From: JAWPMV01 sp038527215
GTDB taxonomy: Bacteria; Bacteroidota; Bacteroidia; J057
DNA length: 22,572 bases
Direction of reading: 5' to 3'
Assembly (NCBI GenBank): GCA_038527215.1
Contig: JBCBGC010000139.1
Coordinates: 1 to 22,572 of the forward strand
Shown here: positions 1-7,187 of the stretch, piece after piece
Position numbering within the stretch: the stretch's first letter is position 1
Layout of the letters: every line of letters starts with the position of its first letter
Made by a program: the position numbers and the translations under genes
Notes under the pieces: model-generated
Told to the model about the DNA's origin: nothing
The model's database searches: none
Seen by the model: only the letters and a program-made list of their open reading frames with translations

Positions 1-2
1 CC

Positions 3-128
3 CTAAACGGATACTTTCAGGTTCCTGCTCCCCTGCCTCTCTCTTTCTCCAGTTGGTTTGCCATGGAAGCGGATAGCCATTAAAAAGATGGCCAGCCAGA
101 AGGTGCTATGTTGTACCCATTTTTTCAT
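3..128 (-). CDS. Short membrane-anchor ORF after MBOAT gene, possibly frameshifted partner gene
   Basis: This 41-codon frame starts with ATG at 128, one nucleotide after the MBOAT stop codon, and ends with TAG at 3-5. The N-terminus (MKKWVQHSTFWLAIFLMAIR) looks like a signal anchor: a basic start, then one hydrophobic segment at about residues 10-20. The rest is short, charged and of low complexity. AlgI-type acyltransferases are usually followed by a membrane-anchored SGNH/AlgX/DltD-like protein that starts in just this way, so this is probably the beginning of such a gene. Another frame stays open from the end of the hydrophobic stretch to the window edge, which would fit a single frameshift, but a genuine small protein cannot be excluded. 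The window ends too soon to tell. Confidence 0.4.
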   Translation of the reverse strand: MKKWVQHSTFWLAIFLMAIRFHGKPTGERERQGSRNLKVSV

Positions 129-129
129 C

Positions 130-1545
130 CTAAAACCTAAAGTAAATAAAAGGATTGAAGCCCGCACTTACTACTTCCAGGAGGCAAGCAAGCAGGAGAA
201 TCAAGGTGGTGGCCCCCTTTAGCAGGGAGAACTGCCCACTGGAAGCCTGGTCTTCCCAAAACCTGGTGAAGGCTTTTTCTAAAGGGGGAATGAGTGGCAA
301 AAAACTTATCAGGCTGGCAATAGCTATCAAGGTCCAGAAATAGGGACCCAGGAATAGCTGTCCTGAACCAGGGACAAAAAGGGCCCAGTAGTAATCCGTT
401 ATTTGCGTGAGGCTCTCCGCCCGGAAGATGACCCAGCCCAGCAAGCTGATCAAAAAGGTCGGCCAAATGGTCAGATATCGGGACCACCGAATAGCGGTAG
501 CTTGCCGGAACCAGCGTTCCACACTTAGCCAGAACCCATGAAAGGCTCCCCAGAGCAGAAAAGTCCAGGCTGCCCCATGCCAGAAACCCGATAAAAGGAA
601 GACGATCCATAAATTGAGATAGGTGCGTCTGTTGCCCTTTTGATTGCCGCCCAGCGGAATGTATAAATAGTCCTTCATCCATCTACTCAGGCTCAGGTGC
701 CACCTCCGCCAAAAATCGGTGATGCTACTGGCGATGTAGGGATACCGAAAGTTCTCCGGAATGATAAAACCCATCATTCTCCCCAGGCCGATGGCCATAT
801 CGGAATAACCGGAGAAGTCAAAATAAATCTGGAACGCATAGGCCAGAATCCCCACCCAGGCCAATCCGGAATGCAGGCCGCTTTCCATGGCAAAAATGGC
901 ATCTACCTCCGCTCCCAGAGGATTGGCGATCAGAAGTTTTTTGCTTAGCCCGATCACAAAGCGGAACATGCCTTCCGCCCGCCCTTGGGCGTGAATGTGC
1001 TGTTGCCGATCCCGAATTTGGGCGGCGATTTCCCCAAACCGAATGATAGGACCGGCGATCAGTTGGGGAAACAACATGATATATAAGGCATAGTCCTGCC
1101 ATCGATCCAGCGGTTTTTCCTGGCCCCGGTAGACATCTACCAGATAACTGATCTTTTGAAAGGTGAAAAACGAGATGCCAATTGGCAAGGCCCAGGCTGT
1201 CCAATGGGGAGCATCCATGCCGAGTTTGGTGGCCAGAGTCAACACTTCTTCCAGCAAAAAAGGCCCGTACTTAAAGCTCGCCAGCAAGGCCAGGTTCAGA
1301 AACAGTCCCAAAACCAGCCACCTTTTCCGGAAGGAGGCTTGACCAGGCACCAGTTTTTTCGCTAACCAAAAATCGATGCTCAAGGAGACCAGCAGGACGA
1401 ATATGAACCTGGGGGCACCCCAGGCATAGAAGAAGAGGCTTCCTAGCAAAGCGAAGCTGTTTTTCCAGCGGTATGGCACCAACTGATACCCAAGCAGGAA
1501 CAGAGGCAGAAAGTAACCGAGAAAGATGAGGCTGCTGAAAACCAT
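130..1545 (-). CDS. MBOAT family O-acyltransferase (AlgI/DltB-like)
   Basis: This 471-residue polytopic membrane protein begins at ATG 1545. It matches the AlgI branch of membrane-bound O-acyltransferases, which move acyl (often acetyl) groups across the inner membrane onto extracellular polysaccharides or other surface polymers. Visible signatures are the PQLIAGPI motif at residues 160-167, the run DFWRRWHLSLSRWMKDY at 277-293, and the FWHGAAW motif around His323, which corresponds to the family's invariant active-site histidine. The length is typical of AlgI proteins. The acceptor cannot be read from the sequence, because no polysaccharide synthesis genes are present; alginate is not implied. 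A membrane-anchored partner protein is expected downstream, where only a 41-codon frame is seen. The gene is divergent from the secreted hydrolase pair, with a 137-nt gap between them. Confidence 0.93.
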   Translation of the reverse strand: MVFSSLIFLGYFLPLFLLGYQLVPYRWKNSFALLGSLFFYAWGAPRFIFVLLVSLSIDFWLAKKLVPGQASFRKRWLVLGLFLNLALLASFKYGPFLLEEVLTLATKLGMDAPHWTAWALPIGISFFTFQKISYLVDVYRGQEKPLDRWQDYALYIMLFPQLIAGPIIRFGEIAAQIRDRQQHIHAQGRAEGMFRFVIGLSKKLLIANPLGAEVDAIFAMESGLHSGLAWVGILAYAFQIYFDFSGYSDMAIGLGRMMGFIIPENFRYPYIASSITDFWRRWHLSLSRWMKDYLYIPLGGNQKGNRRTYLNLWIVFLLSGFWHGAAWTFLLWGAFHGFWLSVERWFRQATAIRWSRYLTIWPTFLISLLGWVIFRAESLTQITDYYWALFVPGSGQLFLGPYFWTLIAIASLISFLPLIPPLEKAFTRFWEDQASSGQFSLLKGATTLILLLACLLEVVSAGFNPFIYFRF

Positions 1546-1589
1546 GAGAGAAGAAAGAAGGGCTGCAGGGCCGCTTTGCCAATGAGGAC

Positions 1590-1598
1590 CTAAAGTTA
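1590..1598 (-). promoter_or_regulatory. Possible -7 box for MBOAT gene, inside a small palindrome
   Basis: On the minus strand this reads TAACTTTAG, close to the Bacteroidota -7 consensus TAnnTTTG, and lies about 45 nt before the MBOAT ATG. No TTG is seen at the usual -33 distance, so support is weak. The same bases fall within the perfect-arm dyad CCTAA-AG-TTAGG (1589-1600) in the divergent intergenic region. Confidence 0.25.
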
Positions 1599-1682
1599 GG
1601 GCTTTTCACCTAATCATGGGACTTCCCCGTCAATTAGCTGGTACAGGGCGAATTTTTGGAAAAAAATCCTTAGGTTCAATTT

Positions 1683-2630
1683 ATGTTTCAACGCTTGCTT
1701 CACCCATACTTTCGGCCCTTGGCCTACAAGGCCTTTGTTTTGGTCCCACTCTTTTTTCTCCTCAGCGTTTCCGGATATTCCCAGGCAAAACTTCCCGTCT
1801 TAATAGACGCCGATACGGGCAATGAAGTGGACGATGCTTATGCCCTGGTACCTGCCCTTTTAGCTCCATCCTGGGAGGTGACCGCCCTATGCGCCGCCCA
1901 ATGGCAAGCCAGTCAGTGGGCCATTCCCCAGACCATGGAGAACAGTCATCGGCTGAACCAGGTCTTGCTTGCGCACCTGGGGTTAGACATTCCTACAAAA
2001 AGAGGGGGAGCGGCCCGCATGTATGACTGGGGAGATATGGCCCGGCACTCCGCGGCGGCTTATGAGATCATTCGGCAGGCCAAAGCCATGCCCACCAATC
2101 AAAAACTCACCGTGATCGTCTTAGGAGCCTTGACCAATGTGGCTTCCGCCTATTATATCGACCCTTCCATTGCGGATCGCATCAAGATTTATTGGTTGGG
2201 GTCTACGTATAATCAGGAAAAAAAATTAATCCGTACCCGGGATTTCAATTGCCTGATGGATATTCAGGCCTTGCATGTGATTTTTGATTCGCCCATAGAA
2301 TTGCACGTGATGCCGCTGGATCAGGCGGGCAAAATGGTTTTCTCATTCTCGAAAATGGAAGCTGTATTAGGAAGGAAACTGGGGCTAAGCCGATTTTTAT
2401 TAGAAAGATGGGAAGGGCATTTGGACGGAGGGCGCAAGGAGCGGACCCTGTGGGACATCGCAATTATCCAGGCGGTTTTGTTTCCTGATTGGGTGAAAGA
2501 GGAAGCGGTGGAATATGCCACGCCGGATGGACCCCGCAGCATCTATTACTACTACCATATCGAGGCGGAAAAAATGAAGGAGGCTTTTTATGATACCATG
2601 CAAACCTACCTCGCCTCTATCCGGGATTAA
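1683..2630 (+). CDS. Secreted nucleoside hydrolase family protein
   Basis: This 315-residue protein has an N-terminal signal peptide (hydrophobic core at residues 17-30, likely cleavage near GYSQA at 31-35), so it acts outside the cytoplasm. The mature N-terminus carries an Asp cluster, DADTGNEVDD at residues 42-51, a variant of the DxDPGxDD calcium and ribose site of inosine-uridine nucleoside hydrolases with two extra residues. LGALTNVA at 148-154 and an FN..MD segment at 188-193 also fit the family. The C-terminal Asp258 is kept but is preceded by Trp rather than the usual His. The predicted reaction is hydrolysis of an N-glycosidic bond of a ribonucleoside. The substrate is uncertain, because secreted members of this family include proteins acting on other glycosides. 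The next gene starts 7 nt after this stop and is almost certainly co-transcribed. Confidence 0.82.
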   Translation: MFQRLLHPYFRPLAYKAFVLVPLFFLLSVSGYSQAKLPVLIDADTGNEVDDAYALVPALLAPSWEVTALCAAQWQASQWAIPQTMENSHRLNQVLLAHLGLDIPTKRGGAARMYDWGDMARHSAAAYEIIRQAKAMPTNQKLTVIVLGALTNVASAYYIDPSIADRIKIYWLGSTYNQEKKLIRTRDFNCLMDIQALHVIFDSPIELHVMPLDQAGKMVFSFSKMEAVLGRKLGLSRFLLERWEGHLDGGRKERTLWDIAIIQAVLFPDWVKEEAVEYATPDGPRSIYYYYHIEAEKMKEAFYDTMQTYLASIRD

Positions 2631-2637
2631 CGTTACT

Positions 2638-4413
2638 ATGAAAAATTTACTACTTCTCCTGCTATTGGCTCCTTTTTCAATATGGGGCCAGGAGGTTTAT
2701 CAAGCTCATCAAGCGGTGGTGATGGACTTTGATGGGCCGAATACCTACGAAAAAGCCTCCGAAAACCCCTTTCTGGCTTATCGCTTACAGGTCCGATTTT
2801 CCCTGGATGGACAGGAATTTAACGTTCCTGGTTTTTACGCTGCAGATGGAAATGCAGCGGAAACCGGGGCTGAAGCGGGAAATGTTTGGCGGGTCATTTT
2901 TACCCCGCCTCAAGCCGGCACCTGGCAATATGCTGTTTCCTTCCGGAGAGGCTATCGACTGGCCCTGGAGGATGATCCTTATCTGGGGGATCCCATCCGA
3001 CCCCATGATGGGAAAAGAGGCGTCATCACGGTAAGAGAGGCTGATGAAGCAGCGGAAGGCTTTGCGAAGTCGGGCCGATTACAATACCAGGGAAATGCCT
3101 ACCTGCATACCGCTGATGGAAAAGCCTTACTAAAGTTCGGGGCCAACTCGCCCGAAAATTTTCTGGCCTACGCAGATATTGATGGTACCTACGCTTACGA
3201 TCCCGAGAAATCTTTTATCAAGACCTGGGAACCACATATTAAGGACTGGCAGGAAGGTGATCCACTTTGGATGAAGGATAAAGGTAAAGGCATCATTGGG
3301 GCCTTAAACTACCTGGCTGCCCAAGGCATGAACGTTGTGTATGCCCTCACCCTGAACATTGAAGGCGATGCTCGCGATGTATGGCCTTTTATCAGCCATA
3401 AAAAAGGGGATAGAACCCGCTATGATGTCAGCAAGCTAGCCCAGTGGGACATTATTTTTTCCCATGCTGAAGCTTTGGGCATCATCATGCACCTCATTAC
3501 CCAGGAGAAAGAAAATGAGCTCATCCTGGATGATGGGAATACGGCCTTTGAACGAAAATTATATTATCGGGAGCTGGTCGCTCGTTTCGCCCACCACAAC
3601 AACATTATCTGGAACATGGGGGAAGAAAATGGGCAGGCCCCCTTTTGGCGCCAAGGCCAGAATGACCAGCAGCGATTCGCCATGATTCGCTATCTCAAGG
3701 ACCATGATCCTTACCGGAACCCCCTGGTCATTCACACCATGTCCGAAGCGCATGAACGGGACAGAATCATCTCTCCCCTGTTGGGATTTGATCGTCTGGA
3801 TGGCTTATCTCTCCAGGTTTCCTGGGTACATAACATTCATCAGACGGTCCTGGACTGGAATGAACGATCCCGCAAAGCGAATCGTCCCTGGTTGATGATG
3901 ATGGATGAAATCGGCCCCTGGTATGCCGGAACCAAACCAGATGATATAGATCCCGAGCACGATTCTCTCCGTCAGTTTGTGTTGTGGGGGACCATGATGG
4001 CCGGCGGCGGCGGAGTAGAATGGTATTTTGGGTGGCACAGGCCGCCCAATGACCTGAACGCAGAAGACTGGCGCAGTCGGGAGAAAGTATGGCAACAAAC
4101 CCGGATTGCCAGAGATATTTTTCAGACGCTTCCCTATACCGAAATGGTGGCTGAGGATGCTTTGCTGGCAGATGAGGCAGGCTATGTGTTTCACCAACCT
4201 GGCTCAGTGTGGTTGGTCTACCTTTTTCCCGGAAAATCTGCCCGACTTGATCTCCGCGAAGCATCTGGAACGTTTCAGGCTACCTGGATCAATCCCAGAA
4301 CCGGAGAAAGAACAGCGGGTCAGCAGGTGGAAGGAGGAGGCTGGAGAGCACTGGGTAGCCCTCCCGCTGCCTCAGAAAGAGACTGGGTAATTCTCCTGAA
4401 AAAAGCAGAATAA
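2638..4413 (+). CDS. Secreted DUF5060-type glycoside hydrolase with C-terminal collagen-binding-like domain
   Basis: The ATG at 2638 is preferred over an in-frame ATG at 2590, because it starts a clean signal peptide (MKNLLLLLLLAPFSIWG) and avoids overlap with the upstream gene. The 591-residue product has three parts. Residues 20-135 resemble DUF5060 (NPF, the VPGFYAADG segment, then GTWQYAVSF). Residues 150-500 form a TIM-barrel hydrolase of the apiosidase or DUF4038 kind. Residues 510-590 resemble the putative collagen-binding domain often found at the end of these enzymes (WINPRTGE at 550-557). NMGEEN at 326-331 is the likely acid/base region, and Glu424 in MMMDEIG the likely nucleophile, as in clan GH-A enzymes. 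It probably acts on plant, algal or glycoprotein glycans in the periplasm or outside the cell. The exact sugar is unknown. No SusC/SusD genes accompany it. Confidence 0.82.
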   Translation: MKNLLLLLLLAPFSIWGQEVYQAHQAVVMDFDGPNTYEKASENPFLAYRLQVRFSLDGQEFNVPGFYAADGNAAETGAEAGNVWRVIFTPPQAGTWQYAVSFRRGYRLALEDDPYLGDPIRPHDGKRGVITVREADEAAEGFAKSGRLQYQGNAYLHTADGKALLKFGANSPENFLAYADIDGTYAYDPEKSFIKTWEPHIKDWQEGDPLWMKDKGKGIIGALNYLAAQGMNVVYALTLNIEGDARDVWPFISHKKGDRTRYDVSKLAQWDIIFSHAEALGIIMHLITQEKENELILDDGNTAFERKLYYRELVARFAHHNNIIWNMGEENGQAPFWRQGQNDQQRFAMIRYLKDHDPYRNPLVIHTMSEAHERDRIISPLLGFDRLDGLSLQVSWVHNIHQTVLDWNERSRKANRPWLMMMDEIGPWYAGTKPDDIDPEHDSLRQFVLWGTMMAGGGGVEWYFGWHRPPNDLNAEDWRSREKVWQQTRIARDIFQTLPYTEMVAEDALLADEAGYVFHQPGSVWLVYLFPGKSARLDLREASGTFQATWINPRTGERTAGQQVEGGGWRALGSPPAASERDWVILLKKAE

Positions 4414-4417
4414 TTCC

Positions 4418-5140
4418 TTAGATCAGGCTGGTAATGTCTCGGATCAGCAAAGGTCTTTCAGAGATGAAGCCTTCTCCCAGGCGAACGCCCGCCCGATGCC
4501 CAAACTCTCTGGCTCTGGCTTCCAGGAAATGCCAGAAATCCTGGGAAGAAATATAGGTCTGAGGTTCATCCCTATCCGTGGAAGGCACGAAAAACTGGGA
4601 GGAGTAGGCCTGGATGGCTTTATTTTTTTGCTCGAAAAAATCCGTGATATCCACCACGAAATCAGGGGTGAGAGACTGGTCCTGAATGTAAAAGTAATGC
4701 CGCTTAGGACGCCATGCTTGCTGGCTTACCCCTTCCCATTCGGTTTCAATTTTTCTGAGCCCACTCAAAAAGGCAGCGTCCCGTACGACTGCTGAACCTC
4801 TTCCATGATCAGGGTGGCGGTCGGCTGGGGCATTGATCAGGATTAACTCAGGTTGATACCTTCGGATCATCCGAATGATGGCCAATTGGTGGGCCTCATC
4901 ATTTTTGAAAAACCCATCCCGAAAACGCAGATTTTCCCTTACACTAAGCCCCATGATTTTTGCTGCCTCTGCAGCTTCCTGATCCCTTAGCTCCGCAGAG
5001 CCACGTGAACCTAATTCCCCTCGTGTCAGATCCACCACGCCAACCTTCTTTCCTTCAGAGACCAGTTTGCAAATGGTGCCCGAGCAGGCTAATTCTACGT
5101 CGTCGGGGTGGGCCGCAAAGGCCAATACGTCTAATTTCAT
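4418..5140 (-). CDS. bshB1: BshB1-type GlcNAc-malate deacetylase (bacillithiol biosynthesis)
   Basis: This 240-residue PIG-L/LmbE family deacetylase removes acetate from N-acetylglucosaminyl malate, the second step in making the thiol bacillithiol, in the cytoplasm. The zinc site is complete: AHPDDVE at residues 10-16 supplies His11 and Asp14, and HPDH at 109-112 supplies His112. These positions match characterised BshB enzymes within one residue. DLTRGELGSRGS near residues 37-48 is typical of BshB1 in Bacteroidota. The ATG at 5140 sits 21 nt after the stop of the type IX-secreted protein, so it may be read from that promoter. bshA and bshC are not in the window. It ends 4 nt from the stop of the convergent glycoside hydrolase gene. 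Confidence 0.92.
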   Translation of the reverse strand: MKLDVLAFAAHPDDVELACSGTICKLVSEGKKVGVVDLTRGELGSRGSAELRDQEAAEAAKIMGLSVRENLRFRDGFFKNDEAHQLAIIRMIRRYQPELILINAPADRHPDHGRGSAVVRDAAFLSGLRKIETEWEGVSQQAWRPKRHYFYIQDQSLTPDFVVDITDFFEQKNKAIQAYSSQFFVPSTDRDEPQTYISSQDFWHFLEARAREFGHRAGVRLGEGFISERPLLIRDITSLI

Positions 5141-5161
5141 ATAAGGGGAACTAAGGAAGGA

Positions 5162-7063
5162 TCAATTTGGTTGGATAAGGATTTTTTCTCGCGAAAACCG
5201 CAAAGGGCCTCCGGGAGATTGGAAGACGTGCTGCCACAAATAAAGCCCTGGAGTGAGGTTATCAGGTAATTGCCTTGATAGGGACTCTCCTGGACTCAGG
5301 AATTGCTGGAATTGAAAGAGGGTCCGGCCACTGAGATCAAGAAGGATTCCTGTATACTTTCCCGAACCATATTGCCCTTCGGGCCTGCTGATATTAAGGG
5401 TTTTTCCTACCACTGGATTCGGATAAATTTCGAAGCCTTCTTCTGCCAGTTGCTCCTCCGAAATAGAAAGGGGAACCGGGAAGGTGTTTTTAAATTCTGG
5501 CCGAATCATCAGGGTACCTCCCAGGCGGGTGTTGATCCAGTTTCCGAGAGAATCCCAATAGGTATAACTGTCGTGGTCATAACTGAAATCATAGCCCACT
5601 CCGATGGGATAGCTATCCAGTTGTTGTAAGCCTACCCAGATTTTCGTGGGCACGGCCTGGGTATTGGTTAGGGCGTAGCGGATAAAATAATTGGGCACAC
5701 TGTCATACAGCACCTTCATGTCCCGCACCTGCTCATACAAGATGGAATCGGGATGTGGATCATCCCAGATCCGGAAGCGAAAGGACCGTTCATCCATATA
5801 GATGGCCTGGGTAGAAACCGGGTTATAATTGACCGTAGGAACAAAGCTTATCCAGACCGCCGTCATAGAGTCAGGGGTTTGCAGGTTGAATTCAGAAGCA
5901 AAGCCCAAGGGCACATTTAACCCGAAAGATCCATCTGCTTCTCCATCATCATAGGCCATCAAAGAATCCAGCCGAAAGCGCTCCGTAAGGCTATTGTTTT
6001 CAGGCTGGGCATCGGCATTGGGGGGCAGAGACACCATGAATTCATATATCCCAATTCCGGAAAAATTTTGATCACTAAAAGCCGGGAAGGTGCTGGTACT
6101 CCTTTGGCCGGGCGTGAGGGTGAGAAAGTTGCTTTGCTCGAACACCGGGACAAAAGCGTTTCCATAGACCGGATCGGATATTTTTCCCGTCAGGTCGGCG
6201 CTCACATTATTGCTGGAAAGGCTGTTTATTTCGACACTAAAGCCTTGCATGCTGGTAGGCGAGGCCTGGTATTGCTGAAGGGGAATCGCGGTATATGGGA
6301 ATAAGGGAAGACTGGTGAGCCTGACCGGCGCCACATCAGGATAATCGAGGGCTTGGGCAGAACGGTTAAACTCTATTCGGACATAGTCCAGGTGCCATAA
6401 ATCCAGATGGCCGTTCAGGGAGCCACTGTTTTCAAACATGACCTGAAACTGGGTAACAAAATAGTCGGGTTGGTTGATGGGAATGACCACCTGCTGAAAA
6501 GGGGTGCTGCTTCCACCTGTAGCTACGTAGGTTCGGACTGTATCGGTGGGGGTAAGGAAATATACCAGGAAAGAATCTGAAGCCTCAGGGATCTCTCCAT
6601 ATCCCCCGGCTTGCAAAAAAAACCGTAAGCTGACCTGATCTGCGGGCGCGTAAGGGGCCAAATCCAAATAATGCGTCATGAGCACATCGGCCTTTCCACG
6701 ATCCAATGAAGTCGTTTCATAAGGCAGGCCATACTCATTCAGGCCATCAAAGACCACGGCTCCGACGCTGGGAGGTTGTAAGGCTTCTTGCTTACTGATT
6801 ACCGGCGTACTTCTTTCCCCGGTAATATGAAACCAACGGCTGGTCGAGACCCGTTTTTCTCCACTCGAAAAATCATCAAAGAAAGGATTCTGTGGAGATA
6901 TTGAAAGGGTGTCCGGGCCGTTGGTTCTGCTGGCCAAAGGAAGGCTTCGCTTCACATAGGTACTATGCCAGCCTGCATCAGATTGCAGGATAGGTGATTG
7001 AGCGTGTCCGTGAATCCAGAGGCCCAGAAAAGTGAACGCCAGACAAGTGGCAAATCTTCCCAT
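5162..7063 (-). CDS. Secreted protein with type IX secretion C-terminal sorting domain
   Basis: This 633-residue exported protein has a signal peptide (residues 1-21, ending HGHAQ) and a type A sorting domain over about the last 90 residues: FEIYPNPVVGKTLNI near 544-558, a central DLSGR turn, then GLYLW and a basic, hydrophobic end (KILIQPN). That domain directs proteins through the type IX system to the cell surface or medium. The region between is rich in Ser, Thr, Pro and aromatic residues and looks like stacked beta-sandwich or adhesion-type modules. I recognise no catalytic motif, so the function is unknown; a surface or gliding-related protein is possible. The gene is followed by bshB1 after 21 nt, and preceded by rseP across a 124-nt gap holding a possible terminator. 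Confidence 0.85.
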   Translation of the reverse strand: MGRFATCLAFTFLGLWIHGHAQSPILQSDAGWHSTYVKRSLPLASRTNGPDTLSISPQNPFFDDFSSGEKRVSTSRWFHITGERSTPVISKQEALQPPSVGAVVFDGLNEYGLPYETTSLDRGKADVLMTHYLDLAPYAPADQVSLRFFLQAGGYGEIPEASDSFLVYFLTPTDTVRTYVATGGSSTPFQQVVIPINQPDYFVTQFQVMFENSGSLNGHLDLWHLDYVRIEFNRSAQALDYPDVAPVRLTSLPLFPYTAIPLQQYQASPTSMQGFSVEINSLSSNNVSADLTGKISDPVYGNAFVPVFEQSNFLTLTPGQRSTSTFPAFSDQNFSGIGIYEFMVSLPPNADAQPENNSLTERFRLDSLMAYDDGEADGSFGLNVPLGFASEFNLQTPDSMTAVWISFVPTVNYNPVSTQAIYMDERSFRFRIWDDPHPDSILYEQVRDMKVLYDSVPNYFIRYALTNTQAVPTKIWVGLQQLDSYPIGVGYDFSYDHDSYTYWDSLGNWINTRLGGTLMIRPEFKNTFPVPLSISEEQLAEEGFEIYPNPVVGKTLNISRPEGQYGSGKYTGILLDLSGRTLFQFQQFLSPGESLSRQLPDNLTPGLYLWQHVFQSPGGPLRFSREKILIQPN

Positions 7064-7137
7064 AATTCAAGGCTTTGCGCGAAAATAAGGAATTCTTTGA
7101 GGGAGAAAAACGCTATTTTTTATCTCCAGGATAGCAG

Positions 7138-7171
7138 AAGGTCTCCCTGACACCTGTGCCGGGGAGACCTT
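7138..7171 (-). terminator. Possible terminator after rseP
   Basis: A 10-bp perfect stem (AAGGTCTCCC at 7138-7147 with GGGAGACCTT at 7162-7171) encloses a 14-nt loop, 17 nt past the rseP stop codon. On the minus strand no immediate U-tract follows, so it may be a weak terminator or an RNA 3-prime stabiliser. Confidence 0.42.
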
Positions 7172-7187
7172 GGTATATCTTTTTCAC

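Noticed and set aside
7102..7127. A/T-rich inverted repeat GGAGAAAAA...CTCC near the T9SS gene start
   Set aside because: The pairing is mostly A-T with a bulge, so it is too weak to call.
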